The notes below the pieces were generated by a model. That model did not search any database. It saw only the letters and a list, made by a program, of their open reading frames with translations, and had not been told where the DNA came from. From assembly GCA_936450465.1 (NCBI GenBank), contig OW388292.1, positions 25,140,652-25,204,651 on the forward strand: DNA of 64,000 nt. The letters are read 5' to 3'. Each line of letters begins with the position of its first letter. The stretch's first letter is position 1. This document shows, piece by piece, positions 1-14,436 of this stretch. Made by a program: the position numbers and the translations under genes. Source of the DNA: Gibbula magus (taxonomy: Eukaryota > Mollusca > Gastropoda > Trochida > Trochidae).

Positions 1-873
1 ATAGACTTGTTATATACTGGCTGAGGTGATTCGGAGTAGTTGTGGAACCAATGTAATGTGTGTCTATATTACCCATGAGGCAATGATAAAACGGTGGCAT
101 ACATATCCAATGTGCACATGTACATATGTGACAGTTACCGAGCAACCAATGGTTCCCTGCGAGTTCGAGAGACGTCATCAACTATTGGAGTTTATTATCA
201 CTGAATAGCGCTGTATTGTATGATCTTATGGCATGCATGTTAAGCGCAGAGATTGTCAAAATTGGATAAACAAATCAAATTGTATAATATAATTTATTTT
301 AAACATATGAATTAAACATATAGAAGTACGTTATATTAAGTGCATTGTGTGCATCACATATCTTTTGTTGTGTAATTGCCCGTGATGTATATATACAAGT
401 GTGTCACTGAGGCTCATCATGATGTGGGGTTCTGTCTTGCGTGGTGAAGCTTTGTCATTTTAGAGGGGGCCATCATTTCTGTTTTATAATTAGTTTAAGG
501 ATTAATCAAATATATCCTTCACGTTATACATCTCTTTTTGTATTTATATCTCTGTTCCCTAGCAACCATAAATAAATCATATATAGTAAATCAATCAAAT
601 AAATGGTGTACATTACTACTCATATGACATCTGCACTGACAAGGATACGGAGAAGACTTTTCTTAAGAAAAAGAATTAGATAGAAGGAGATTCAATAAAA
701 TACGTTTATTTTTTAATGTCTGACTTTGTATGGGATGAATATATAAAATGTAAATCTTGTTGCTCATAACAATGTATCTATTTAATTGAATAAACTTATG
801 ACTTCCGTGAAAAATATTTTCAAATGTTTCTCTAATCTGCATCAGTGTTAAGCATGTTGGTCTACAGTCCATG
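1..873. other. Intergenic, no gene seen
   Basis: AT-rich sequence with only short open frames (up to about 70 codons) that look like chance. I see no protein motif, RNA gene or tandem repeat here before the palindrome that starts at 874. Confidence 0.6.
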
Positions 874-968
874 GCCTAGATTTTGGAAGCTATCTTAGTG
901 CTAAGATTGTCGTAAGCCAAATGGTACTTACGACTATCTTAGCACTAAGAGATCTTCGAAATCTAGGC
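874..968. repeat. Near-perfect palindrome (foldback/MITE-like)
   Basis: Two arms of about 42-43 bp (874-916 and 927-968) are reverse complements with only a few mismatches around a 10-base centre. The ends read gcctagatttt and cgaaatctaggc, and the inner stem reads ttagtgctaag / cttagcactaa. The hairpin would be long and stable. The layout fits a small foldback or MITE-type element, and I have an impression that similar palindromes are dispersed in marine invertebrate genomes. No transposase is nearby and no target-site duplication was established. Confidence 0.75.
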
Positions 969-3900
969 TCTGGTTCATTTTGTATGTCTCTCTGTAGAGC
1001 ACCGTAACAGACCTATGGAAGCAGGACGGATGGTCTACCTGAATGTATGTACACGTGTGTAGTGCAGGTGTACATCCCCCTGCCCAGGTAAGCCACGTGG
1101 GGAGGGAGACCCAGCTCTTTACAATCCTTCTCTAACCTTTCCAATACAATAACATGCCTAATGTGCAGGGCGAGATCCGGTGAAATGTGCAATTATTGCA
1201 TTCCTGATAACCCTGACGTAATGGTAGGAACGGTTTTCATGGGAAGGAAATTCATTCAAATAGTTTTATGACACTTATAATTCGTGTAAACGTTCCATTG
1301 AAACTAGATGTTTGTTTTATTCCAAGTGTCAGTAGAATGGCAGCAACATAGTTAGAATTATTGACAACAACAGTCTTGAAGTGCCATACACCACATGCCA
1401 TATATTTAAGGGGAGAAGGTAAATAATCTAGAAACTGAAACAAAGGTCCAATGGAAATTGAGCCAAACCTTTATACATGTTTTATAATAACAAGTACGTT
1501 AATTAAGTAAGTTATGACTTCGTGATGTTAACTCTAGCTGTATAAAAGAAAATACAGATGTGAAGGAAAATATTTGTATACGACTACCTCTCTACAAAAA
1601 TTAAAAACGTGAATATATTTTCGAAAGGGTATGTTTTCCATATTCATCTAATTGCATACTCTACACTCTCTAAGTATCACTTGAATTAAACATAACGTTT
1701 TGTGATGAAGTTGCGTTCATCTGAAACGGATATATACTCTTATACACCTTTGATCAAGATAAGAGCTCCTACATAATAGATTTATTGATACTATACCACA
1801 GTTTACAACACATAAGAAGCTCTTGGGTATCAACGATTGATATATTGAGTTAGCAGACCAACGAGAAAACTACACAGTAAGTCTCCAAACGTTATAAACA
1901 CAGACTATGATGTTGTTGACCATTGTCCAAACACCCCTGACCACCACTGACCGCTGTATCACCAGGCTGTAATCTGGGTGTGTCTAGGACAAAATGAAGG
2001 ACAAATTCCTGGACATCTGTCCCATTGTGCAATGGCCAGGAGATGACTGGTCACTTAGCCTTGAGCCAACATGGCCTGAGAGCTACAAACTGACGGTTGA
2101 TGTCTGGGCGCCAGTCTTAGCCACAATGTCTTTTTCTTTGGGTCTTCTCCAGTATATTTCTTATAGTTTGTTAGACTGTGTTTAGTCCTAATCGCTTTAA
2201 AATATTATTTAAACTACTATAAAATGTTGATAAGAGTTTAGGAATCAGGGGGTAAAAATGTGGATTCGAAAGTACGTTAATTGCTTCGTAATAGGTAATA
2301 TATGGAAATCAGTGACCATTAGCAAATGGAAATGTACAGCAACGATTTTAAGGTATATATTGTAAAGAGTAGAATCACGACATATCAGTATCAAGTTCTA
2401 GTAATGTGTTAATGTGTACTGTATGCTTGAACATGATAAATATTACAGGTTTACGGAGATGCCAACTGAGTTGTTACATATGGTTTCAGAATGAATTACT
2501 ATGGGTATTCCATTTTTTTAAAATCAGATACCTTTTGTTCTCATTCTAAACCACAGCTAGAAGATTATGTTCATGTTATCCCGATGTGTCCAGAATATAC
2601 GGGTTGAACATCTTCCACTATTATCTGACCACTGGTTTACTTGTTAACCATGATTGATTATGATGAACTATTTAAACTTTGTATTTTTCTCAGATATTGT
2701 GTTTAAGCTCAGAACATGTACGAATTGTCTTAAATGTTAATGAATCTTGTTAGTAGCTCAGTAACTTGTCACAAAATATACCCAATCAGTAATATTAACC
2801 TCATGGCCATTAATACGGAAATACATGTCTTGATGATATAATTTTTAAATATTACATCGCTCGCCAACAATTTAGTTATGATAGAATTCATTAAATGACT
2901 CTCCGTCCTGTCTGTTCTTTGAAGGGATATCTTTTAGTGTAAGTGAAGAGGTCAACTCCAAATAGATTACTATATGAACAGATAATTCCAGGAAGTGTAA
3001 TTCTCATACTCATACTCATTCTCATTTTCAAAACATTACTTACATGAGCGCCCTACACTAAAATATCTACTACACGTTAAAGCGTTCATACCTTCAAAGA
3101 GTTCAAAGGTTAAACCTGGACTTTCAGTTTCTGAAACTTCTTTTCCTTTTGTGTAAATTCTTTTTAGGTCAAAGTGAAAAACAAATCCAAAATATCAGCA
3201 AATCTAGTGCAATCTTCTACTTAACGTTCTGAAAACGAATTGTATTGATGTAGTGACAAAGTTAACAGTACAATACTACTGAAAAGGTAAAATATATGGT
3301 TCACTTTTATTCGCTAGCACTCTAGGATCCAGCAAAAGGCAATATAGTGTAGCAATTTCCGTCGCATAGTAAAACATTCCTGACCTAGTTTGTTTGACCA
3401 ATTGGTTACATTGATTGAGGCAGTATTTTACTGGACAGAGTCCGAACAATGACCATTGCCTTAACCTAGTTCCAGAACAAAGCTGGATACATCCTCATGG
3501 CATGTGGAGCTAAGTTGAGCTAACATGGCGTGGAAACCAGGTCCATGTGTGGAGGAGACGGCTTCCAATATGGCGACTGGTCCTCGCCTGTTTGTTATGA
3601 AAGCAGAGACCAACGTTTGCTTCTTATATTGACAGATCACGACCGGTTATAGAGACAAGGATTACGAGAATTGGCAAGCAAGCTTCTTGGTCTTCTGGTC
3701 ATTCTTGTCGGATGTAACAATTACTTGACCAAGCAAGCTCGCATCTACTTGTCAGCTGGGCAAGTTTGGATGGATATCTAATTGGCTAATTCAGACCAAA
3801 TAGCGTTAATGTGTTTGATCAGAGCGTAATTTGAGATAGCCGGGTACACTGGGCGTGTTGGTATTGATACAAGATGAAACTCAGAAGGTTAGAATGACAT

Positions 3901-6417
3901 GCGCAGACACTGCTCACAGATCATGTGACATATACCATTGCTCCAATTAAAGTGCAAATATTAAACTAGTGCCCAGTGTGTTCCCTCTTCTCTATCTTTG
4001 GATTTTTATTGAATACTTTTGAGGGTTGGTCTTAAAAAGTATAAAATGTCTCGGAGATTAGTCGATCCTTAATAATAACCTTTAATCTAGGATCTGGGCG
4101 ATTATCATATATCTTGTCGTGAATATTTAGAACTCACAAATTAGTCGTAAAGATATGAATTTAAAAAACGCTAATTCAAATTTCTAATAAAGCTCAGCAC
4201 CTCACAGAACAGATCAGGTATCAGTCAAAGTATTTGGGTTGAGTTCCATGAAAGTTACTTTTGTAGAACATTAGCGCTCTTTGCATTTGTAAGATCCATT
4301 CGCAAAATCTACTCCAAATATATACATGTCAAACCTTTTCAACCTTGATCACACAGTAATAAAACAAGAAGTTCTAATACAAGTTCTAAAAACATTTGCA
4401 TAAAACCATTGTTATGTTTGACCTTGCATATCTCATATTTCTGTATTCAATAACAATATCTGAACAACATGAGTTATGATCGTCAACATTGTATGTCTGA
4501 CAAGATGAATGTTCATGACCAAAGGTTACAACAAAGGAGGTATGATTAACATGGATTAACGCATGTCTGGTATGTGCAAATATTTGCACTGTTATCCACC
4601 CATACTCGCAACCGCATTACATCACTGCTATGTACACAAGAAGTAATAAACCGTTGGATGCCAATACAAGATTTCTAAATATGCTTTTCAACAAATGTAC
4701 TTAACATCAACCTCAATCCATATGTGGCTTAATTTCATTTACAATTTACGTTAATTATGTAATTCATCGTAATTAGATAATATATTATATATATTCCATC
4801 TGTAATCATGGTAATTTTATTTATATACATCATACATTAGATCCAGAATTGGTATCAATCTTGAGGTCACTACGATACCGTCAGTACGGTGTGATAAAGG
4901 TGCCCTGTGGTTACTGCTGAGTAAGCGCTTTTGATAGTAGAGAATTTACCATCAATCCTTACAGTGAGCATTGCACGAACTATTAAGTTTATTGCTGGGA
5001 TCAATGGATTGGTAAATAATTGCAAACTTAATGGGCACTTTATAAATTTACACTATTAGTTCAATTAAATTTTATGGATTGACCATGTCGCCTTGTGACT
5101 GAAAGCATGAACTCACTTGAACTTATGAACATTTTCAGAGGTGGAACTTCCATCTCCCTCTTGTGTTTTGGTCAACTTAGCTGTGAATATGTTTAATTTT
5201 TCAAGTTTATTTGAAGCATGTGTGAGTTTTAAGCAAAAAACACGTGAGCATGTTAGTGTCAAATAAATAGAACACGGTATCGTTAAATATAAATCGTTTC
5301 AGTAATAAGGTGTTTACACGAACTTGTGAAAATTAATTGTTTCCTTATATGGACCTCGTAATTGAAAAGCATAATACGTCATACTTTTCCCATCAGAGTA
5401 CGTGTTCTTATAAAGATATTGAAATATATTTACGCCATAACATTAAACCACTTTAAATTGTAAAAAGCAGGATCAAATTTAAAAGAAAGATGCAACTAAG
5501 TTGAGACGATGCGAGCTGAAAACAGTGAAGTGAGTAGCACAAACACTCACCATGTTATCTCTCTCCAAGCTCAACATTTACACCGCCAGATTAAACTTTC
5601 TTTTTTTTCTTGTGGTCGCAAATAGACACTTGAAGCAGTTTTCTACCCTTTGAAGATTCTAGCTTATCTTGCAACCTCGTCCAGCTGAGCAAGTTATTTA
5701 AATATTTCCTAAACATTTTACAATAAAACAATTGTTTATATTTGAGGGAGATAGTTATATTCGAAAGTGCTATGTATTAAACATTGAAATTAAGATACAT
5801 AATCAAATTGAGATTCATTTTAGAAAAAAATAGTTTTTGAGAAGTAATTAGGAATTTGTTTTTACATTATCAATTATGTAAATTATAGGTGTACTTACCG
5901 TCAGTGTGCGTCCCTCCACGTGTACAAGTATAGTTCCTCTGTGTGTATTGGTCAACCCCGACACAACACAGCACTCATACCTACATACGGGCTGCTAGCG
6001 AGATGAAAAAACTGAAAGTCGGACATGCGCAATGGGGGAATGAGTTGCTTGTTAAAGCCTAAGTTTAAAGTGGAGTGTATTTGTTTAGCGTTATATGCAG
6101 TAAGCTGTTGCAAATATCTGACAGCAGCGATCGATACGGCCAGATCCTCCTGCATCTAAAGACGCTGGGGAGGAGGGGGATATGGGTTGCCCCTCAGGTA
6201 AGCTCAATCAACAGGTAATGGGGAATAAAGCGGAATGGCGCATATGCCTTTGTTTCATTAAGCCAGTGTTACGGGACATGCTAACAGTCTTCATCTTTAC
6301 ACAACTGCAGGGTTAACACCCTCTAGCTTTCCCAGTGAACTTTACTTTGCTCTGGAGTTGCCGAGATGCTTCATCTGCCGCGCTTATGCTGTCTGGCACA
6401 CGTCCAATGTTCGAGGT
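969..6417. other. Intergenic, no gene seen
   Basis: About 5.4 kb of AT-rich DNA. Open frames are short (63-67 codons), have no recognisable domain and are scattered over both strands. Minor items are a short cattactcat-type run near 3005-3030 and a somewhat GC-richer patch at 5890-6200. I cannot tell whether that patch is an exon, a promoter or nothing. Confidence 0.55.
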
Positions 6418-6935
6418 GTTCAGTCTATTGTTCAGTGCGTTGTTCAGTCTATTGCTCTGTGTATTGTTCAGTGAGTTGTTCCAGCATATTATTCTGTCAT
6501 TTGTTCAGTCTATTGTTCAGTGCGTTGTTCAGTCTATTGCTCACTGTATTGTTCAGTGAGTTGTTCCAGCATATTATTCAGTAATTTTTTCAGTCTATTG
6601 TTCAGTGTGTTGTTCAGTCTATTGCTCAGTGTATTGTTCGGTGTGTTGTCCCAGCATATTATTCAGTAATTTGTTCAGTATATTGTTCAGTGTGTTGTTC
6701 AGTGTATTGTTCAGTGTATTGTTCGGTGTGTTGTTCGGTGTGTTGTTCCAGCATATTTTTCAGTAATTTGTTCAGTCTATTGTCGATCAGTGTGTTGTTC
6801 AGCCTATTGCTCAGTGTATTGTTCGGTGTGTTGTCCCGGCATATTATTCAGTAATTTGTTCAGTATATTATTCAGTGTGCTGTTCAGTGTATTGTTCAGC
6901 ATGTTTTTCAGTATATTGTTCATTCTATTGTCCGA
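6418..6935. repeat. 12-bp minisatellite with ~85-97 bp higher-order period
   Basis: Tandem copies of a 12-base unit close to attgttcagtgt, with variants such as gttgttcagtct and attgctcagtgt. A marker variant (ttgttccagcatatt or close forms) recurs at about 6481, 6566, 6651, 6748 and 6837. That gives an extra period of 85-97 bp, or seven to eight basic units. Because 12 is a multiple of three, two overlapping frames stay open through it (Leu/Phe/Ser/Val-rich) and should not be read as genes. Looser copies of the motif (tattgttcagtctattg) trail to about 7190. Confidence 0.85.
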
Positions 6936-6959
6936 TGTGTCTTTCAGTCTGTTATAGTT

Positions 6960-9900
6960 CAGTTGTTAATTTGGTCTACTTTGCATCTCTTAAATATGCT
7001 TTCTCTCTCGCTCTAATCTTCTTATCGTAAATAAAACCAAATCTTATGATCAGAAACAGTTTGGTCCATTCTTTTGTTTCTTGTTCACTCCTTATTCAAA
7101 TTTGTTTATAAATCTGGACTTAAGTTTAGTTCAATCTATTGCTTAATCCTCGTTTAGCTTGTTCGGTCTATTGTTCAGTCTATTGTCAAATCTTTTGTTC
7201 ATCATCCTCTATTTCCCTTCAACCTGATGGTTCGCAATTAATTTGTCAATACATACATTTATAAGACACGAACTTGCTGTTTAGCTGCATGGTGTAAGAT
7301 TAGGTCAAATTCTTGTGTGGACAACGACAGTGAACAGAACTACGACTAAATATAAAAAGTATTAACGTGTATAGGACTACTGGGCGTCTTTGATCTCCTC
7401 TCCTCCAGATTGTATTACAAGACGAGGGTACAGACAGACCACATGAAGCAATGAGAGATTGTCTAGTTTACAATTACATAAAAAATAGATCATTTTTGGG
7501 TGACATGATGCACTTGATATTGTTCAAGCTGCAGACAAAGGTTGCATTGTGCACGCGGTACATGCAGTAGAAGACCGGACTGGAGACGTGTTATATTGGC
7601 TGACACGTTCTGTAAATGAAGACCCCTGTGTAATAGCGACATGGGCAACGACGTCATGTCTTCCTGTAATGACAGCAACAACCTTCACCCCACACACTTC
7701 AAAGCAGAGTCAGGGACCACCAAAGCTACTTTCACGGCGATATATACTAGATGTATGCTTCTCTTATCATTGTTTAACGGCACGCTTGTTTCAAACAGCT
7801 ATCTCGTCAAATTCAAAGAGGTGACTTCATTTGATTCACCTGAAATTACCTGTAATTATCTCATCAACACACCTGTCACACCTGCAGCGTGTGTTGGGTA
7901 AACAGAGGTGAAAGAGTCTAGGGTTACTCCACGGCACCTGAGGTCAGGTGAGAACAATCCCCTGACCAGTCCTGCCCGGGATGACCAACCCGCTACAGAC
8001 GATGGTCCGGCCCAATCCAGGACACTGATAAATCACCAGTCATGTGACTGGGCGGTGGAATCTAAAACTAAAACAAGTCTTCTAATAGATTACGCATCTA
8101 TCAACATTTATCAAGTGTATCTTGATTAGTTTCTCAAATAAATTTTTTTTATAAATTTCTTGTTTTGACATTTTTTTATTATCTAAAACTATTACTGAAA
8201 TCAAAATTGTTAAACACACATGATATAAAGATATATCGAGAATGTCAAACATTTAAAAATTGGTTTCACTTTTCACAATATTTCCACATTAAACACACTT
8301 TTTTAGAAGAAATACATTTACACAAAACCAAACAACACAAATTGCTATCAAGATGTTCCCCTGACCCCATTGACACAACTTAGGGTTCCTTTTGACCCTA
8401 ATGTATTGACTCAGAAAAAAGGGGTCAGCCGTATATAGATTGAGGTCAGATATTCTACATGGCCGGTAAACCCTTCCATATGATCGCAACTTGTCAAAAG
8501 TTCTGGTGTGGATACATTTGACACCGGTCTTTGGGTTGCGAGGTATTAAAGTGAACCTATGTCGCTAATACGAACCAAATTTCGCTGTTTTGTCTCGCTA
8601 AATACAGTCAGTATCGGATAACACATGCTGAGGCACATTTATATCTTACGTGTTCAAAGCGAGCCTTTTGTCCAAGTCAAATCTGTCTACACTTTTTTTT
8701 GCAGTAACACGGTATTAAGAACCCTATTGTTCATGTTGAGTTCACTAGTGTGTAATGCTAGTTTGGACAAATCGTGTGCTCACGGTTGAACAAAATATTT
8801 CTTTCATATATGGTAGTTCTCACAAGTGTTTAATTGAATATGTGTGTGTATGCAATGTAACACTTCTCAGCTTTACTTAGCATTGAATATGACGTACTGC
8901 ATTATAGTATTCACGAAAACACCTCGACATATTACCTAAGGAACCTACCACTGAGTCTGTGCTGCTTATGAACTACTCAAGGCCGATGTGAATTTCTTGG
9001 GGCCATGGCCAGTCGTTGGAATTGTGATTCATTAAAATAGCACTGTCTTTCTCATGGGTCTTATGCATAACATTGACCCTATATCACCGAATTGCGAAAT
9101 CAGCCCTGTTAGAAGCGCTTGTAAAATCTTCTAAGTAAAGTCCTACAATATATATATTTACTGACCTTGATCATACATTCACAGATTCTAACTAAGTTAA
9201 GTTACAGTATTTGTCTGAAATGAATCATACATTAAAACGTTTAACAGTTCATCAACAAGGAGATGCGTTTAACGAAAATGATAGTTCCATTTGTAGAATT
9301 ATCGCATGGATATACCACATGCACTAAAACACTGCCCACAAACAAAGATGACCTTTGTCCTCCAAACGACTTGCATTTTACCTTTTAACAAATCCGTTAA
9401 GTCAAGGTGATTACCTCCATGAAATCTTGTTTGACTTGAATGTCAACTCCGAGATAAACAACTAACAAATCTTTACTGAAAACATGAACAACACGTATGT
9501 AAACACTTGTTTCCATGTTCCCAAGGAACAGAAATAGCAAAATTGAAAGTATGCTAAATTCAATTAAACAAATTTCAGTTTATGTATATTGGTACATTTG
9601 AATATACAACTATGCATCAATTAATTAACATTTTGTAGGCAAAAAGGTTCAAACTTTGACATATTGGTTCTTCTTGATCATGCATAATTACAGCTAACGT
9701 ATTATGTGATTATCATCTTTATCGCATACTGTTAGATAAGTTGAACCTAACTTAAATAGTGCATGTTTAGAAGGAGAGACATAGTCAGTCTTGACAAACA
9801 TGCAGCACCATCACATTTCCATCAATATTTCCCTTAACGCATATGATTATGAAATCAGACAATGGATCAGCAAAAAAGTCTTTCTTAGCCTGGATTGTTC

Positions 9901-12900
9901 TATTTCACGGATATCCCTAACATTTCCTTCCTTCGTCATATTTTGAAGATTCCTGTTACAACACTGCAGTAACTGCCGTAATCATGACCACCAGTTACAT
10001 TCATTAAAGTATTCAAAGCTTGGTTTTTGTTACATGTATATAGGTTATTACATATAGATCATTGGTCAATTTCGGCAGTAAGCGTCCTCGGTTTCGACGT
10101 ATCCCTCAGTTTACCTTTTCATTCAGTCCATCTCCAAATATGGCAACATACCTCTATAATTCTCCTTATGACAGACCGCGGTGCAATGTAAGTCTCATAT
10201 GATGGTCTTCTAAGCGCTGGCTTAACCCTTTGCGTCTCTCCTTACCCTTGGGTCTGGCTCGTTACCCACATACGACACTCTATTCAGACATGAATTAACT
10301 GGTACATAAATAACCAAAAATATATCCACCTGGAACCTATTTCATGAGGATTTATTTTAGTATACACCGGTTTGACTGCCATAAGGCGCGGTTCTCTCTG
10401 TCTGTTACTATTTGATGATATGAAACAGAGGTGACCTCAACATGAGAAACCAATGTCAACACTTCCGGTACTGACCGGATATACTTTGACGTCACAAACC
10501 CTTTTCCTGACGGAAAGGCACGGGTTAATATGTGGGTAGTCAATTGTTTGTAGACCAAACAATGACTCGAGTTTAGGATATAAAGTTATTTATACACCAG
10601 GTTCGGTTATCAGCTCCTTGTTTCCACCAACGTAAACTGATTAAAAAGTTTTGTATCAAAATTCCTGTGATGAGCGGTCAGGATTTGGGCAAGAAATAAA
10701 CTAGGTTTTTTTCAAGTGATTTAATCGAAAAGTTAATTATAGGTTAACATGATTTTAAATGCCGATTTATATCTGCCTCATCGATATAAAAAAAATTACA
10801 GAATAATGAGACAATAGAGTCAACAATTTATTCGAAGTTGGCACAAACTTGTCCATCTCGACCCCAGTTTTTAATTATTGGTTATGATACTAAACACACT
10901 AATAAGAATAAACATTAATTTTATTCACGTCTTACTCTTTAAGCATCAGTTTAACAATAGTGTTACATATTCAATCAAAATCTCCACTTTACGTCACTTT
11001 ATGTTGCACATTTATCACACAATTGTGTGAAATAACATGTTTTGCATGCACATCACGTGATTTCAGCTGACAAACATAAGTGCGCAATGCTTTACACGTG
11101 TAATTTGGGATGTTGGCTGTTTCCGTCATGTCACGTGACATAGATTATTGCCGGTGTGTCGGAAAGTCAGTTCCCTCCTTATTTCTGTGCCTGAGATGGA
11201 ACTATTCCCAACCTAGGTCAGAGGAACTACAAATAGTTTGCACATTTACCGGACCCAAACATGCATCAATAATGGAACTATTATAACAGGTTTCTGGAAA
11301 GCTCAACAAAAAGAATTTCAGGAATGTCCATGCGGAGAAAAAGTGTCAATTCGGACGTTATTCACGTGACGGGAGCTTTATGTCATTTCGGAAGGGTGGT
11401 GCTGAATCTAAATTTGTGAACCGGAAAATTATTTCAGTTAAGTGTATAAGAAGTATATTTTATGTAAATAGCTTATCATACTATCTGAATATCTAAACAT
11501 GCCAAATGTATTGAAGAAAAAAACATTTTAAACGATGAAATATCTAGTACCTTACTTGTGAACGATGTTTGGAATAAGGACCGTCCCATAGCTCATAATC
11601 TGTTTTGGTTTAATGTTTTCGTAAATTTCAATGACACAATAGCTCGTTCGAGCAGGCTATGTTTTCAACTAATGACACAACACGTAATCAGGCTACACGC
11701 CTTCCCTAGAACGTTATTGAAGATAGATCGACATTTCAAGGTATTCAACGTTTGAAAAAAACAACAGATCCTGGATGACAACTTCTTTATTGTTAAGTTA
11801 CTTAGAAATCTCACCCAATTGTTCATAAAGAATTTACAAATATCAGATTGTTGATAGATGAGGCTTTACAATACGAACATGAAAGGGTAAACTACAAGAT
11901 TGATAAAACAAGGTCACATGGTTGTAAGTGTTGATTAGTTTTACAAGAAGGATTAACAGTAAACAGGCCAGTCCGCTTTATTGAGATGGTATAAATTTAA
12001 ATGGGTGCTTTCAATGTATTCCACTTTCCATCATGTTTCATTTCAGTGAATGCAACTTCTAGCTAGTTGTATTATAACTGCACCTACAGATGACGGGAGA
12101 AAGGAAATTATGACCTTTGATTCACAACATCTTTGAAGTAACCCAATGGCGTTTTATGGTATATTGTGTGTACATAAAATAATAGTCTATCTTGTTGTTC
12201 GTAATGAAGTGTTGACAACCCAACCGAAAAACTGTCTTTCTAAAGATGGAGAAGCACTACATGCATGTAGCTACATTGTCTGGTAACGTTCAAACACTGT
12301 TCAGTTACCGAGTACAGTACACCCAATGCTGCATGTGTATTTCTACTTTCTACTGAAAAATGTCATCAATCTAAAAAAACACTTACTGTTCAGTGTTTAT
12401 TCTAATTTCAATTACAGAATATTATGTTTATAACAGACAAAATCACATTGTTGTGAATGACTTTGCTTTGTAAATGAATATTTTGCCATGTGGTTTCTCT
12501 CAGTGTATTTTCATAACGTAAAGATGCTGGCGTGAAATAATGGCTTTCGTCTGAGAAACCTTTAACTCTTTATTTATATTAATAAAACAGCTCAAAAATT
12601 TGTTTTGGTTATTCACTGAAGTGGTTTAAAGTGCAATCATTTTAACAACGCCGTCTGAGCCGTCCCGATTGTTTAACAGATTATTAGAATTCATCACATA
12701 ATTTGTTACACATTTCTAGAACAAACTAGACCTTGAAGTACTATTCTGCCAAAATGCTAAAAGCCAAAATGTGCGTATACAACGATAACGTTGCCCGACA
12801 AACATAATTTGGAAAATTTGGACTATAAATGCAGGTAAACAGAAACATATGTATAACTCATAAAACTACAAGCAAGGGGAAGATAGCCATTTATCGACAA

Positions 12901-14299
12901 TAAGGGTAAGAGGAGTATATCGCATCAGGCGTTGACTATGATAGTCGTGTTCATATGTTACAGTTTGTGTTAATACGGAACAATGGTAAAGCATGTACAC
13001 AAATTCTCTATATTTGAATTTATTTGGAAGGACTGTGACCATTCTATTTATGTATTTTAGAGGGTGGCCTTTGTTCCTCTTTATAAACCTTTAACAATAA
13101 GGAATTAGCCCAGGCGAATGGTTAACAAGTGTTGTGGCCACCTGTCTACATAGAATGCATTATTAATATGTAACAGGAGGGAGGTATAGGCCTAAGTTTT
13201 CAACAAAGCAGCTGGAATTGATCAAGCCTATGATACACTCCTAGTCTTACTGCCACACGAGGACTAAAACAGAATCCTTACCTCACCATTGGCTTCTGGA
13301 GGCAAAGGTTTAGTTCCCCTGTCAATGTCGTTACTGTGCAACATTTACAAAATAATACAATAAGTATATGTATTACGGATAACAGTAATGAAGTTATTTT
13401 TACATGACTATTTTTACAGAAATCAAAACGGAATAGAACGGGGTAATAAATAAATTATTACACTCTGAAGTGTGTCATATAACACACTTCCTCGGGTAAT
13501 AATCTCTATGTATATTTTAGAGACATTTCTTAGTTATAAAGATAACGATACTGGAAGTTGACCATGCATATGCCTTGATTTTTCTTGAGTATATTGAACT
13601 TAAAGGTTTTAAGAAATCCAGGAAACCTTTCTGAACTATCTGTGTATATGGTTCCTTCTACGTTACTGATAATCTGGGATCATGGCTGGTTAGTGGCCTG
13701 GATGCTGGTAGAGATGATGTTGGATTATATATACTGGTGTGGAGATGATATCAGCACATGACACCAGTAACCAACTCAGCTCAGGTCATATCAACGATAT
13801 CGTATGTTGACCTCACACATAGTATATCTTCCACAAGCCAGTAACTGTCGGACGACTTGGATGATATAAGTCCGTTCTGTTGATGGTAATAGCCTGTAGT
13901 AGTTTCTCCATTGTAAAGTGTAATTGCCGGGAAGAATGGTAACTCAAGTAAATTACTGGGTGTTTTTTTTTACCGATAAACATCTTTATTTTTTTTATCT
14001 CCATGCAATAATTGACCCCAAAAGACACTAAGTTTTATTTTTAAAATTAAAGAATTGATAAAAAAAAAGTGGACATGGCACGCCAAATTAAGTGTACTTG
14101 AAGTATGAATTGCTCATATTTGATTGAAACAACATTTCATAAGTTTGCTCATACTCAAAACGTTTGAATCTTGAACCGTTAAGCATTGTCAACTATCGTG
14201 TGAGCTCGAATGAACACTACATCATCGGTTTATCCAATTAGACACATTTGATGTCATCTTTGCTTTTCAAGTTTTAATACTGTCGTTGCGTTACTATTG
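6960..14299. other. Intergenic, no gene seen
   Basis: About 7.3 kb of mostly AT-rich DNA. Open frames reach only about 90 codons (for example 7549-7824 and 7641-7901, which overlap in different frames), with no recognisable domain. An imperfect inverted repeat lies at 13455-13502: attattac and gtaataat flanks around gaagtgtgt / acacacttc. I see no other structure. Confidence 0.55.
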
Positions 14300-14436
14300 T
14301 CAGAGGTAAATTAGTCAGAGGTAAATTAGTCAGAGGTAAATTAGTCAGAGGTAAATTAGTCAGAGGTAAATTAGTCACAGGTAAATTAGTCACAGGTAAA
14401 TTAGTCACAGGTAAGTTAGTCACAGGTAAATTAGCC
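14300..14436. repeat. 15-bp tandem array, 9 copies
   Basis: Nine head-to-tail copies of a 15-base unit, cagaggtaaattagt. The first five read cagagg and the later four read cacagg, so a single substitution has spread through half of the array. Each unit contains an AG|GTAAAT string that resembles a 5' splice site, and one copy reads cacaggtaagt. No exon is recognisable alongside. Confidence 0.9.

Noticed and set aside
6335..6584. Two overlapping + strand frames with Leu/Phe/Val/Cys repeats that look like membrane segments
   Set aside because: They are the 12-bp minisatellite translated in two frames. The hydrophobic look comes from the repeat.
7549..7901. Overlapping 86- and 91-codon + strand frames
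   Set aside because: They overlap each other and a minus-strand frame; none has a recognisable domain or splice context.
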